This document shows positions 42,066 to 50,936 of a DNA stretch of 64,000 bases, piece after piece. Source of the DNA: Microtetraspora niveoalba. Its GTDB lineage: Bacteria > Actinomycetota > Actinomycetes > Streptosporangiales > Streptosporangiaceae. The DNA lies in the NCBI RefSeq assembly GCF_001570405.1, contig NZ_BBYM01000018.1:167115-231114 (forward strand). The letters are read 5' to 3'. Both the position numbers and the translations under genes were made by a program. The notes under the pieces are model-generated. The model saw only the letters and a list, made by a program, of their open reading frames with translations, was not told the origin of the DNA and did no database searches. Each line of letters opens with the position of its first letter. The first letter of the stretch is position 1.

Positions 42066-42527
42066 ATGGTCAGGCGCACACGCTTCGACGACAGCGACTG
42101 CCCGGTGGCCCGATCGGTGGACGCGATCGGCGACTGGTGGTCCCTGCTGATCGTCCGGGACGCGTTCGACGGCAGCCGCCGTTTCGGGGAGTTCCAGCGC
42201 AGCCTCGGCGTGGCCAAGAACATCCTCGCGGCGCGCCTGCGCGCGCTCGTCGACGGCGGGGTCCTCGACGTCGTCCCCGCGTCCGACGGCAGCGCCTACA
42301 ACGAGTACGTCCTGACCCCCAAGGGGCGCGATCTCTTCAACGTCATCGTGGCGTTGCGGCAGTGGGGCGAGGCCCACTTCTTCACCTCGGGCGAGCCGCA
42401 TTCGGAGCTCGTCGAACGCGGCACCGGGCGCCCGCTGCGGCCGCTGGAGGTCCGCTCGGCAGACGGCCGGCCGATCGGCCCCGACGACACGGTGGTGCAC
42501 AAGATCGACCGCTCGCTCCCGGCCTGA
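42066..42527 (+). CDS. HxlR-family transcriptional regulator
   Basis: 153 residues from ATG 42066 with GGGAGG upstream. HxlR winged helix: CPVARSVDAIGDWWSLLIVR, RFGEFQRSLGVAKNILAARL, LRALVDGGVLDVV and YVLTPKGRDLFNVIVALRQW. The conserved N-terminal cysteine (DSDCPVA) may sense aldehydes or oxidants, as in HypR/QorR-like members. Divergent from the MFS gene and probably its regulator. Confidence 0.93.
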   Translation: MVRRTRFDDSDCPVARSVDAIGDWWSLLIVRDAFDGSRRFGEFQRSLGVAKNILAARLRALVDGGVLDVVPASDGSAYNEYVLTPKGRDLFNVIVALRQWGEAHFFTSGEPHSELVERGTGRPLRPLEVRSADGRPIGPDDTVVHKIDRSLPA

Positions 42528-42684
42528 CGGGAGCCGCCGGGTCGGCCGGACGCGGCGCCGGGTGTGTCGCGGCCAAGCAGGGGTGGGCGGTGCGATGGAG
42601 AACCGGCCGCCCCCCACGTGAACGCATCGCGGCAGAGCAGGCGGGCAGGCCTCTCGGTGGGGCCTGCCCGCCTCGTCGCCGCGT

Positions 42685-43035
42685 TCAGGCGGCTCGCAGC
42701 AGCTCGGCCAGGTCGGCGGGCATCGGCATCGGCTCGGTGAGGGCGACACCGGCGCGGCCGGTGTTGCCCTCCGGATAGCGGCCGAGCGCGGAGCCGGGCG
42801 CGGCGACGATGATGCGCACCACCTGGCCGAGCGCCTCGCGCCGGTCCCGCTGGGCGACGGCCAGGGCGAACATGGCGATGTGGTTGCGGGTGTGCGGCCA
42901 GGGCCAGGGCTGGGACAGGATGTGCGCCCGCTCCAGGTGCCGCCACCGGGCCGGGGCGTCGATGGCGGAGCGGGCGGCGCGCATCTCGGCGCGGTAGGCG
43001 GCCCGTACGTGGGCGGGCATCGGGCGGCCGATCAA
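42685..43035 (-). CDS. DUF3703 protein
   Basis: 116 residues. Begins at TTG 43035 (GGGGGA six bases upstream) or ATG 43020. Family features: MPAHVRAAYRAEMRAARS, WRHLERAHILSQPWPWPHTR and HIAMFALAVAQRDRREALGQ. DUF3703 proteins are small, cytoplasmic and often next to ArsR-type regulators and metal transporters. Their function is unknown. An ArsR-type operator-like sequence lies just upstream. Here no regulator or transporter gene is adjacent, so the unit may be split from its partners. Confidence 0.85.
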   Translation of the reverse strand: MIGRPMPAHVRAAYRAEMRAARSAIDAPARWRHLERAHILSQPWPWPHTRNHIAMFALAVAQRDRREALGQVVRIIVAAPGSALGRYPEGNTGRAGVALTEPMPMPADLAELLRAA

Positions 43036-43363
43036 CGGGAGTCCCCCAAGCGCTCATCTGAAGAGCTGTTCATATGTACAGAATAGTGAAGGATGATCGT
43101 GCGCTGTCAATTCCTTCGCCTACGGCACTCATCGCCACGCCACCCCCTCGGCCCCGGAAGGAGGCCCGGCGGCCAGGGGCGATCGAGGGCGGGCCACTAG
43201 ACTTCCCATACGACGACAAACAGGACACTTCTCCGCGACGGCGGGTACGGCGCGCCGTGCCGCCCGCGCGGGAGACAGCGGACGAGCTGAGCCCTCTCAC
43301 GACTCCGAACTCCCACGACGCGGAGCGGTGCCCGGGTCCTCGGCTTCACCACGGAGGCTCGCC
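43036..43363. other. Divergent intergenic region, DUF3703 / NAD kinase
   Basis: About 330 bases. The DUF3703 side is AT-richer (43050-43115) and holds the ArsR-type site. The NAD kinase side is GC-rich; no clear promoter hexamers are visible. No gene is supported in between. Confidence 0.4.
43056..43075. promoter_or_regulatory. ArsR/SmtB-type operator-like sequence
   Basis: ATCTGAA-GAGCTG-TTCATAT is an imperfect inverted repeat of the ATATGAAcannnnTTCATAT kind used by metal-sensing ArsR-family repressors. It lies ~20 bases upstream of the DUF3703 start. Confidence 0.6.
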
Positions 43364-44245
43364 GTGCGCTCTGTCGGCCTGGTCCTGCACCCCCGGCGCG
43401 ACTGCGCCGAAGCGGTCACCGCGATCCTGGAATGGGCCGCCCGCAGGGACGCCCTGGTCCTCGGCATCGATGACGAGGTACGACGGCTCGGCGGCGCGGT
43501 GATCCCGGTGCCCGCCGAGCAGCTCGGCCCGCGTTCGGAACTCGTCGTCAGCCTCGGCGGGGACGGCACCATGCTCAGGGCCATGCGGCTGGCCGACCGG
43601 CAGTGTGCCCCGGTCCTCGGCGTGAACGTGGGCAAGCTCGGGTTCCTGGCCGAGGTCGACGTGCCCGACCTGGCCGGAGCGCTCTCGGCCATCGACGCCC
43701 ATCGATTCACCATCGAGCCCCGGGTGGCCGTCGACGCCGTCCTGGACTCCCGCCTCGTCACCGCATTCAACGACGTCGCGGTGGTGCGGGTCCCCGGCAA
43801 CAAGACCGCCGTCGTCGCGGTGCGCGTCGACGGCCGGCCGTTCATCGGCTACGCGGGAGACGCCGTCATCGTCGCCACCACGACCGGGTCGACCGCGTAC
43901 AGCTTCTCCGCCGGGGGCCCGATCGTGAACCCCGAGATCGAGGCCCTGCTGGTGACCCCCGCCTCCCCGCATTCCGCGCACAACCGCGGCGTGGTGTTGT
44001 CCCTGCGCGACACCGTCGAGCTGGCCGTGCTCCCGGCCAGCGGCCGGCTCGCCGTCGAGGTCGACGGCAACGTCGCCGGGCACGTCGGCCCCGGAGAGTG
44101 CATCGGCATCCAGCCCCGGCCCGCCGCCGCGCACGTCGTCCGGCTCGGCCTCACCACGTTCTACGAGCGGGTACGCAGGAAGCTCAGCCTCACCGACTCC
44201 CCCGAGATCCTGGCGATCCCGCCGGACTCACCGGACGTCGGCTGA
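43364..44245 (+). CDS. NAD kinase
   Basis: 293 residues from GTG 43364, with GGAGG six bases upstream. NAD kinase makes NADP from NAD and ATP in the cytosol. Signature motifs: VVSLGGDGTMLRAMRL (GGDGT near 65-69), VLGVNVGKLGFLAE, FNDVAVVR (NE/D motif) and VATTTGSTAYSFSAGGPIV. Core fold complete and length typical. Actinobacteria often carry more than one NAD kinase; this may be a paralogue, as it is not next to the usual recN/tlyA genes. Convergent with the large dehydrogenase. Confidence 0.95.
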   Translation: MRSVGLVLHPRRDCAEAVTAILEWAARRDALVLGIDDEVRRLGGAVIPVPAEQLGPRSELVVSLGGDGTMLRAMRLADRQCAPVLGVNVGKLGFLAEVDVPDLAGALSAIDAHRFTIEPRVAVDAVLDSRLVTAFNDVAVVRVPGNKTAVVAVRVDGRPFIGYAGDAVIVATTTGSTAYSFSAGGPIVNPEIEALLVTPASPHSAHNRGVVLSLRDTVELAVLPASGRLAVEVDGNVAGHVGPGECIGIQPRPAAAHVVRLGLTTFYERVRRKLSLTDSPEILAIPPDSPDVG

Positions 44246-44286
44246 CCCGCCCCCGCCCCCGGAAGAGGCCCGGGGACGGGGCGGGG
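44246..44286. terminator. GC-rich terminator hairpin between convergent genes
   Basis: A C-rich arm (44246-44262) pairs with a G-rich arm (44269-44286) around a short AAGAGG loop, immediately after the NAD kinase stop and just before the dehydrogenase stop. Confidence 0.65.
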
Positions 44287-44291
44287 CGCCG

Positions 44292-47102
44292 TCACGCGGT
44301 GACCCGGTCCAGCAGTTCGAGGAGGTGGTGGTAGGTCTCGCCGGTGGCGCGGGTCAGGCCGATCTCGCAGGTCCGGTTGACCGACGCGTGCGCGGCGAAG
44401 CCGCCGCGCGCCACCGACTCCGCCTCCGCGCGGGTGGCGGAGGCGGTCAGCTCCGGATGCAGCAGGCCGCGGTCGCCCGCGAAGGCGCAGCACTGCCAGC
44501 CCTCGGGCACGACGACCCGCTCGGCCACCGCCTCGGCGATCCGCGTGATCGCGGCGTCCAGGCCGAGGCGGGTCGAGGAGCACGTGGGGTGCAGGGCGAG
44601 CGACGGGATCCGGCGCCCCTCGGGCAGCCGCGGCAGGACGTGCTCGGCCACGAAGGCCACCGCGTCGAGCACCCGCACCTCGGGCTGGACGGCGGCGGCG
44701 AGCCGCTCGAACCCCTCCGTGCAGGAGGCGGCGTCGCTGACGACCGGGATCCGGCCGCCGTCGGTGGCCGCCACGAGCGTCTCCCGCACCCGGCGGCGCA
44801 TCGCCTCGTACCCGCCGGTGAACCCCTTGGACGACCACGGGGTGCCGCAGCAGAGGTTCGCCACCTGCTCGGGGACACGCAGCCGCAGGCCCGCCCGCTC
44901 GGCGAGCCGCGGCAGCGAGGCCATGACGCCCGGACCGCCCTCGGCGGGGGCGAACAGGGTGTTCAGGCAGGACGGGACGTAGACCGCGTCCGGCGACTCG
45001 GCGGGGGCGGCGCGCCGGGGCGTGCCGCCGCGCGGCAGGTCGCGGCTCCACTGGGGGACGGCGTCGGGCCCGGCGACCGCGCGGGCCGCCCGGCTGGCGC
45101 CTTCGGCGAGCCCGGGCGGGGCCGCCGCCGCCGCGTCCATGGCCAGGTTCATGGCCCGGGTGACGCCGTCCCAGTGCTTGGCGGCGGCCGTCCAGCCCGC
45201 CCGCGCCGCGCGTCCGTGGCGCTCGGCGCGCAGCCGCTTGGTCAGGTCGCCGGTGTTGATGAACACCGGGCAGGCCGTGGCGCACATGCCGTCCACGGCG
45301 CAGGTGTCCACGGCGTCGTAGCCGTACTCCTCCTCCAGCGTCCGCGCGAGCGCGTGGTCGCCGGCGGCGTGGGCGGCGGCCAGTTCGCGGCGCAGCACGA
45401 TGCGCTGGCGCGGGGTCGTGGTGAGGTCCCGGCTCGGGCAGACGGGCTCGCAGTAGCCGCACTCCACGCACCGGTCGACCTCGGGCTCCACCGTGGCGAC
45501 GGGCTTGAGGTCGCGCAGGTGCGCGCGCGGGTCGTCGGTGAGGAGCACGCCCGGGTTGAGCACCCCGGCCGGGTCGCACAGGCGCTTGACCTCGCGCATC
45601 ACCTCGTACAGCTCCTCGCCGTACTGGCGGCGGACGTACGGGGCCATGACCCGGCCGGTGCCGTGCTCGGCCTTCAGGGTGCCGCCCCTGTCGAGGACGG
45701 CCTGGACCATGTCCTCGGTGAAGTCGGCGTACCGCCCCAGGTCGGTGCCGAAGTGCTCGTTGAGCATGAAGTGCAGGTTGCCGTCCTTGGCGTGGCCGAA
45801 GACGACGCTGCGCTCGTAGCTGTACCGGGCGAACAGCCCCGTCAGGTCGTCGCAGAGGTCGGCCAGGGCGGGCACGGGCACGGCGACGTCCTCGAGCAGG
45901 GCGGTGGTGCCGCTGGGACGGGCTCCGGCGACGGAGGCGTACAGGCCCTTGCGGATGTGCCACAGCGCCGCCCGGCCCCCCGTGTCCCTGCTGAGGCGGG
46001 CCGGGGCGGCCAGCTCCAGCTCGGCGAAGATCCGCTCGGCGTCCCGTTCCCGCGCGGCGAGCGGCTCCGGGTCCGATTCCTGCCACTCCACCAGCAGCGC
46101 CGCGTGCGCCTCGACCGCGAGCGTACGCAGGACGTGGTCGGCCTTCGGGTCGGTCTGGGCGACCCGCAGGGACTCGGCGTCCAGCAGCTCGACGGCGGCG
46201 GGACGGGCCGCGACGATCTCGGGCATGGCCGCCATCGCCCCGCGCAGCGTCGGGAAGACGAGCAGGCCGGTCGCGGCGATGCGGTGGGCGGGCACGGTGC
46301 GGAAGACCGCCTCGGCCACGAAACCGAGGGTTCCCTCGCTGCCGACGACCAGGTGGGCGAGGATCTCCGCCGGGGTGTCGTGGTCGAGGAAGCTGTTGAG
46401 CCCGTACCCCATGGTGTTCTTCAGGGAGAACTGGGCCTTGACGCGGCGCGCCGACTCGGGGTTGCCGCGGACGCGGTCGCGCAGCCGTTCCAGGCCCTCC
46501 GCCAGCTCCGGCTCCAGGGCGCGCAGTCGGGCGTCCGCGTCGGGGGCGGCGGTGTCGATCACCGTGCCGCTCGGCAGCACGAGGACCATCGACTCCAGGG
46601 TCCGGTAGGTGTTGGCGTGGGTGCCGCAGGTCATGCCGCTGGAGTTGTTGGCGACGACCCCGCCGATCGTGCAGGCCGACTCGCTGGCCGGGTCCGGCCC
46701 CAGCTTGCGGCCGTACGCGGCGAGCCGGGCGTTGACCTGGCGCAGCACCGCGCCGGGCTGCACCCGCACCCGCTCGCCGCCGTCCAGCACCTCGATGCCG
46801 CGGAAGTGGCGGCGGGTGTCCACGAGCAGGTGCTCGCTGACGCCCTGCCCGCTCAGACTGGTGCCGCCGGAACGGAAGGTGAGCGGCAGGCCGGTCCGCA
46901 TCAGCGCCGCGACCTGCTCGGCGCTCTCGGGGACCAGGACCGCCTGCGGGGTCAGCAGGTAGTGCGAGGCGTCGTGGGCCATGCCCAGCCGGTCGCTCGC
47001 CCGCGTACGCGTGATCCCCGGGGCCGCGGCCTCCACGGCCGACAGGACGGCGGGGTCGGGCGGGGTCAGCCGTCGCGGTCTTTCCGAGTGGGTGACGCTC
47101 AT
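44292..47102 (-). CDS. FAD-linked D-2-hydroxyacid (D-lactate type) dehydrogenase fused to Fe-S/CCG domains
   Basis: 936 residues. Residues ~45-280 form a PCMH-type FAD-binding domain (LTFRSGGTSLSGQGVS, ACTIGGVVANNSSGM, LVVGSEGTLGFVAEA). The FAD-oxidase C-terminal domain follows, with FGHAKDGNLHFML and EHGTGRVMAPY. Two 4Fe-4S cysteine clusters come next (CVECGYCEPVCPS, CAVDGMCATACPV), then a GlpC/CCG-like domain (LCCGTPWSS, HPTCSS, QCCAFAGDRG). This is the single-chain D-lactate/D-2-hydroxyglutarate dehydrogenase layout feeding electrons to the respiratory chain. ATG 47102 has a GAGAG upstream. Substrate not decidable by eye. Confidence 0.92.
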   Translation of the reverse strand: MSVTHSERPRRLTPPDPAVLSAVEAAAPGITRTRASDRLGMAHDASHYLLTPQAVLVPESAEQVAALMRTGLPLTFRSGGTSLSGQGVSEHLLVDTRRHFRGIEVLDGGERVRVQPGAVLRQVNARLAAYGRKLGPDPASESACTIGGVVANNSSGMTCGTHANTYRTLESMVLVLPSGTVIDTAAPDADARLRALEPELAEGLERLRDRVRGNPESARRVKAQFSLKNTMGYGLNSFLDHDTPAEILAHLVVGSEGTLGFVAEAVFRTVPAHRIAATGLLVFPTLRGAMAAMPEIVAARPAAVELLDAESLRVAQTDPKADHVLRTLAVEAHAALLVEWQESDPEPLAARERDAERIFAELELAAPARLSRDTGGRAALWHIRKGLYASVAGARPSGTTALLEDVAVPVPALADLCDDLTGLFARYSYERSVVFGHAKDGNLHFMLNEHFGTDLGRYADFTEDMVQAVLDRGGTLKAEHGTGRVMAPYVRRQYGEELYEVMREVKRLCDPAGVLNPGVLLTDDPRAHLRDLKPVATVEPEVDRCVECGYCEPVCPSRDLTTTPRQRIVLRRELAAAHAAGDHALARTLEEEYGYDAVDTCAVDGMCATACPVFINTGDLTKRLRAERHGRAARAGWTAAAKHWDGVTRAMNLAMDAAAAAPPGLAEGASRAARAVAGPDAVPQWSRDLPRGGTPRRAAPAESPDAVYVPSCLNTLFAPAEGGPGVMASLPRLAERAGLRLRVPEQVANLCCGTPWSSKGFTGGYEAMRRRVRETLVAATDGGRIPVVSDAASCTEGFERLAAAVQPEVRVLDAVAFVAEHVLPRLPEGRRIPSLALHPTCSSTRLGLDAAITRIAEAVAERVVVPEGWQCCAFAGDRGLLHPELTASATRAEAESVARGGFAAHASVNRTCEIGLTRATGETYHHLLELLDRVTA

Positions 47103-47661
47103 GCTCTCTTCGTTCGTCTGGAGTTCGTCTGGCGGCCGCCGGCCCGCCGTGCCTGCCGGCGCCGGTCCACCGTCCGGGATTCGCCGGCGGCGCCGGTCCG
47201 CCTCCCTGCGGGCGCGGGTCGATCGTAGATCTTCGGGCCGGGGACGGCATCCCCCGGTCCAGGTCCCGCGTCCCCGGCCCCGCGTCGGGCGACCCGCGGT
47301 CCGGGTCCGGCCCGCCGCCGACCGGTACACGGCGGCCCCGCGGCGCGCTTCGGCGGCGGGCGGTGTGCGGAGCGGGACCGTCCGGCGTCGCTCTGGCCGT
47401 CCGGACCGGGGCCCGTGGAGGCGGCCGACGCCGGGTGCGGTCATCGAGTGCGCGGTCGCCCGCACCGGGCGGCGCCTGGAACCCGCGAGCGCACCCAGAG
47501 TACCCGCTATGTCGGATTCAACCGGCTAACGCATGAATCCCTTGATCATCGCGCGACTCCGCTCCCGCTCCGGCCGTCGCCCGGCTTTCCGCACCCGCGG
47601 GATGCACCTCACCCTCGACCGCAGCAGTCGGCGCGGACATCCTCACGCCGGCCCTCCAGCA
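47103..47661. other. Intergenic region, ~560 bases
   Basis: A highly GC-rich stretch with simple internal similarity (CGGCGCCGGTCC occurs twice near 47159 and 47189). It becomes slightly AT-richer near 47500-47560. Open frames across it are short and of atypical composition. No gene or RNA was recognised. Confidence 0.4.
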
Positions 47662-48150
47662 TCAGGTCTGGGCGGATCTCCAGGACTCCACCGTCGCTTC
47701 GGCGATGGCTTTGATGCGGTCCCCGTATGCCAGATGTCCGTCGGACACGAAGCTGTCGTCCCTGAACGGCAACCCGCTGAACGAAGCGCGGAAGTGGCTG
47801 GGGGGTTCCCCCTGCGGGAGCGGTGCGTATGCCGCCAACGGTGCCATGTCGTAGCCCAGCCGTGCTCGGTGGTTGTTCCGTGCCACCTGATGAGCCGCCA
47901 GGCGGAGCAGTGCGTCGAGGCCCTGATCCACGTAGAGCTGCAGCTGGCGAAACTGGTTGTCGAGGTATTTCTCATGAGCAAGGGAAGGATGCTGCAGGAG
48001 ATACGTCAAGACCACGGGCGCGTGCCATCTGTACATCTGCGGATCGGACTGCTCCTCGGCCAGGATCCCGTGGTAATAGTCCACGCATGTGCCCAGTGGG
48101 CCGGCCGTCGCACCGCAGTCGCACCGACCCGTGATGTGGATGTTCGCCAT
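47662..48150 (-). CDS. DUF5946 family protein
   Basis: 162 residues from ATG 48150 (ATG 48162 is in frame and equally plausible; neither has a good ribosome-binding site). Features: RCDCGATAGPLGTC (cysteines likely bind a metal), VDYYHGILAEEQSDPQMY then RWHAPVVLTYLLQHPSL, a His-rich helical core and QGLDALLRLAAHQVARNNHR. The opening and ILAEEQSDP pattern match DUF5946. No function is established. Alone in its neighbourhood. Confidence 0.8.
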   Translation of the reverse strand: MANIHITGRCDCGATAGPLGTCVDYYHGILAEEQSDPQMYRWHAPVVLTYLLQHPSLAHEKYLDNQFRQLQLYVDQGLDALLRLAAHQVARNNHRARLGYDMAPLAAYAPLPQGEPPSHFRASFSGLPFRDDSFVSDGHLAYGDRIKAIAEATVESWRSAQT

Positions 48151-48318
48151 GGGCTGCAACATAGGTAACCGGCACCGACCTTGGCGATGGATTATCGGCG
48201 CCGTCTCATGCCCTGCCGCACTAAGGTCCTGTTGGCCATGAGGTCTGGCAGACCACGAAGTGCAGCTGGAGTGTCAGAAGCTGCCTGAGCCGTGATCCTG
48301 CACGGCGACCGCCAAGGG

Positions 48319-49203
48319 TCAGGGGCGGGCGGCGGCGTCGGTCCTGGCCTCGATGGCCCGCAGCACCGCCACCATGTCGGAGCCGCCGTGCCCCAGGGCC
48401 ACGGTCTCGGCGTAGAGGGCGTGGCAGACGTCCAGCAACGGCGAGGCCAGGTCGCGCTCGCGCGCCGCCTCGGCGATCAGGCGGTTGTTCTTCAGCACGT
48501 CCAGGGCCGCCGCCTGCACGGCGAAGTCGCCGTCCATCAGCTTGGGGGCCTTCATCCGGGACACGCCGCTCGCCATCGGACCGGCGTCGAGCACGTCGAG
48601 GAACTGCCGCCGGTCCAGCCCGTACCGGTCGGCGAAGTGGTACGCCTCGGTGAGGCCGGTGATTAGGGTGATCAGGAACAGGTTCACCGAGAGCTTCATG
48701 ACGAGCGCGTTCGGGACCGGTCCGCAGACGAACGACTCGTGGCACATCGGCCGGAGCAGCGGGCGCACCTCCTCCACGGCCGCGCGTTCCCCGGCCAGCA
48801 TCGCCACGAGCCGGCCCGCCTCCGCGGGCTCCCGCGAGCCCGAGACCGGGGCCTCGACGTAGCGGCCGCCCGCCGCGCGGACGTCGGCTTCCAGGCCGCG
48901 GGAGTAGCCGGGTGACGTCGTCCCCATGTGGACGATCGTGCGCCCCGCGACGTTCGCCGCGAACCGCGGCGTGCCGCGGCCGAGGACGGAGTCGACGGCG
49001 GCGCCGTCGGCCAGCATGAGGATCACGACGCGGGCCCGATCGAAGACCTCGCGCGGACCGTCCGCCACGGCCGCGCCGGCCGCGCGCAGCGGTTCGCTCC
49101 TGGCCGTGGTGCGGTTCCAGACCACGGTCGCCGTTCCGGACCGGGCGAGGTTGAGCGCCATCGGCAGTCCCATGACACCGAGGCCGATGAAACCCACGTC
49201 CAC
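48319..49203 (-). CDS. 3-hydroxyisobutyrate-dehydrogenase-like NAD(P)-dependent oxidoreductase
   Basis: 294 residues from GTG 49203. N-terminal Rossmann motif [46 protein letters not shown] (substrate-binding GxxG), then [20 protein letters not shown] where the conserved catalytic lysine of the beta-HAD family lies (K in VMKLSVN). Oxidises beta-hydroxyacids or reduces related carbonyls or imines. It is divergent from a TetR gene with two operator copies between them and is probably its target. Confidence 0.9.
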   Translation of the reverse strand: MDVGFIGLGVMGLPMALNLARSGTATVVWNRTTARSEPLRAAGAAVADGPREVFDRARVVILMLADGAAVDSVLGRGTPRFAANVAGRTIVHMGTTSPGYSRGLEADVRAAGGRYVEAPVSGSREPAEAGRLVAMLAGERAAVEEVRPLLRPMCHESFVCGPVPNALVMKLSVNLFLITLITGLTEAYHFADRYGLDRRQFLDVLDAGPMASGVSRMKAPKLMDGDFAVQAAALDVLKNNRLIAEAARERDLASPLLDVCHALYAETVALGHGGSDMVAVLRAIEARTDAAARP

Positions 49204-49259
49204 CGCGAACCGCCTCCTCGCCTCCGTGAGGGCCCGGGACCGCGGATCACCGGCCGCGG

Positions 49260-49304
49260 ACTATGACAGTCGTCATAGTAGACGGGTGTATGACAATCGT
49301 CATA
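49260..49304. promoter_or_regulatory. Twin TetR operators between the dehydrogenase and TetR genes
   Basis: Site 1: ACTATGAC-AGTC-GTCATAGT (49260-49279). Site 2: TATGAC-AATC-GTCATA (49289-49304). The centres lie 27 bp apart. Both are inverted repeats around four bases and share ATGACnnTCGTCAT. They overlap the region where divergent promoters should be. Confidence 0.8.
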
Positions 49305-49373
49305 GAGGGTTCGCCCGCGCTGTACGGCAGGGGCGGGCGCGTTCCACGTCGGCGGGTCGGACGGGAGGTCGGG

Positions 49374-49979
49374 ATGACGGTTTCCGAGCGGGGGCCGCGC
49401 GAGCGGATGGTCTTCAGCGCGGCCCAGCTCATCCGGCGCGGCGGTGTCGCCGCGGCGGGGATGCGCGACGTCGCCGCGCACGCGGGAGCGCCACGGGGAT
49501 CGCTCCAGCACTACTTCCCCGGAGGCAAGGAGCAGCTCGTCAACGAGGCGGTGGCGTGGGCCGGCCGCTACGCCGCGGACCGCGTGGCGCGCTTTCTCGC
49601 GGCCATGCCCGAGCCGTCACCGAGCGGCCTGTTCTCCGCCATGGCGCAGCAGTGGATCGACGAGTTCCGGGCGGCCGGGTTCGCCGGAGGCTGCCCGGTG
49701 GCCGCCGCCACGGTGGACTGCGCGGAGGCCGCCGAGTCGACGAGGACGGCGGCCGCCGACGCGTTCGCCCGATGGAGCCGCCCGGTCGCCGAGGCGCTGC
49801 GGGACATGGGCGTGCCGCGCGAGAGGGCGGGCTCGCTGGCGACGCTCATGATCAGCGCGCTGGAGGGGGCGATCCTCATCGCGAGGTCCGAACGGGACGT
49901 GCGCGCCCTCACGACCGTGACCCGCGAACTCGGCCCCCTCCTGGACGGCTGCGCCGCCCCGCAGGAACCGGCGCGCTGA
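49374..49979 (+). CDS. TetR-family transcriptional regulator (LmrA/YxaF-like)
   Basis: 201 residues from ATG 49374 with GGGAGG upstream. HTH region AGMRDVAAHAGAPRGSLQHY then FPGGKEQLVNEAV matches the APxGSLYHHFPxGKEQL signature of LmrA/YxaF-type TetR proteins. The C-terminal domain contains GGCPVAAATVDC, also typical for that group. Likely autoregulates and represses the divergent dehydrogenase through the TATGAC...GTCATA sites. Its stop is 1 base from the convergent nucleotidyltransferase stop. Confidence 0.93.
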   Translation: MTVSERGPRERMVFSAAQLIRRGGVAAAGMRDVAAHAGAPRGSLQHYFPGGKEQLVNEAVAWAGRYAADRVARFLAAMPEPSPSGLFSAMAQQWIDEFRAAGFAGGCPVAAATVDCAEAAESTRTAAADAFARWSRPVAEALRDMGVPRERAGSLATLMISALEGAILIARSERDVRALTTVTRELGPLLDGCAAPQEPAR

Positions 49980-49980
49980 C

Positions 49981-50790
49981 TCAACCCCGCCGCTCCCCGC
50001 CGGGGCCGGGCCGCCACGGAGCCTCGAAGTACGTAGCCTCGAACCACGGAGCCTCGAACAGCGCCTCCGCGTCGTCGACCGCCCGCGTCAGCGCCTCGGG
50101 ATCCGGCCGCAGCCCGGCCATGATCGTGTCGATCCCGCGCAGGCCGGCCAGGCTCAGGAGCCGCTTCTCGTTGGTGACCCACTCGCCCCGCGCCGCGACG
50201 ACCGCGTGGGCCGAGCACATCGCCGCCGTGGCGAGGGCGCCCGCGACCTCGGCGAGCTGGCCGCGTACGGCGTACGCGGCCCTGGCGTACTGGAGGGTCA
50301 TCGCCGCCCGGTCGCGCCACGCCCGCGGGGCGGCCGCCCGCAGCCGCTCGGGGTAGCCGGGCCGGGGCAGCGTGCCGCGCAGGACCCGGTTGACGGCCAG
50401 CTCGGCGACCACCAGATAGCTGGGGATGCCCGCGAGGTGGAACATCAGGGGCTCCCAGCGGAAACGGCCCTGCTCCGCCTCGGCGAGCTCGTGCTCGACG
50501 ACGTCGAGGTCGCGATAGTGCACGTCGACGCCGCGGCCGTCGATGCGGAGCCAGGCGCCGCCGTTGAAGACGCCGCCGCCCCAGCCGCCGATCTCGGAGA
50601 CCTCGCCCTCCCAGCCCACGGCCCGCAGGTCGGCCGGGTCGAAACCGCCCCGGTAGTAGAGGGCGAAGTCCCAGTCGCTCTCCGGCGTGTGGGTGCCCTG
50701 GGCGCGGGAGCCGCCGAGGGTGACGGCCTGGACGGCGGGCAGGGCGGCGAGGCGGTCGGCGACATGGTCGAGGAACATCTGGTCGTTCAT
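49981..50790 (-). CDS. Nucleotidyltransferase-domain protein
   Basis: 269 residues from ATG 50790 (weak ribosome-binding site). Pol-beta-type nucleotidyltransferase motif: VTLGGSRAQGTHTPESDWDF provides GSxAxG and the DxD metal ligands; RGVDVHYRDL may supply the third Asp. The C-terminal ~150 residues are helical. Related enzymes include aminoglycoside adenylyltransferases and uncharacterised MNT-like proteins. The lack of a HEPN neighbour argues against a toxin-antitoxin pair. Confidence 0.87.
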   Translation of the reverse strand: MNDQMFLDHVADRLAALPAVQAVTLGGSRAQGTHTPESDWDFALYYRGGFDPADLRAVGWEGEVSEIGGWGGGVFNGGAWLRIDGRGVDVHYRDLDVVEHELAEAEQGRFRWEPLMFHLAGIPSYLVVAELAVNRVLRGTLPRPGYPERLRAAAPRAWRDRAAMTLQYARAAYAVRGQLAEVAGALATAAMCSAHAVVAARGEWVTNEKRLLSLAGLRGIDTIMAGLRPDPEALTRAVDDAEALFEAPWFEATYFEAPWRPGPGGERRG

Positions 50791-50936
50791 GGAAAGTCTC
50801 GTTTCCTGTGCGAAGCGGACGACGGCCGTGGACGGCACCGCGTCGACGCGGTGTCTCCGGTCGGCGGAAGACAAGTCATGAAGATCACGCGAACCACCTA
50901 GACTAGGCATCCGCATATTTCCTGTTTTGGAGTTGC

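Noticed and set aside
44325..47228. 967-codon plus-strand frame opposite the FAD/Fe-S dehydrogenase
   Set aside because: Antisense shadow caused by high GC at third positions. All recognisable motifs are on the minus strand.
49981..50790. MNT/HEPN toxin-antitoxin module
   Set aside because: The nucleotidyltransferase is longer than MNT antitoxins and has no HEPN partner next to it.
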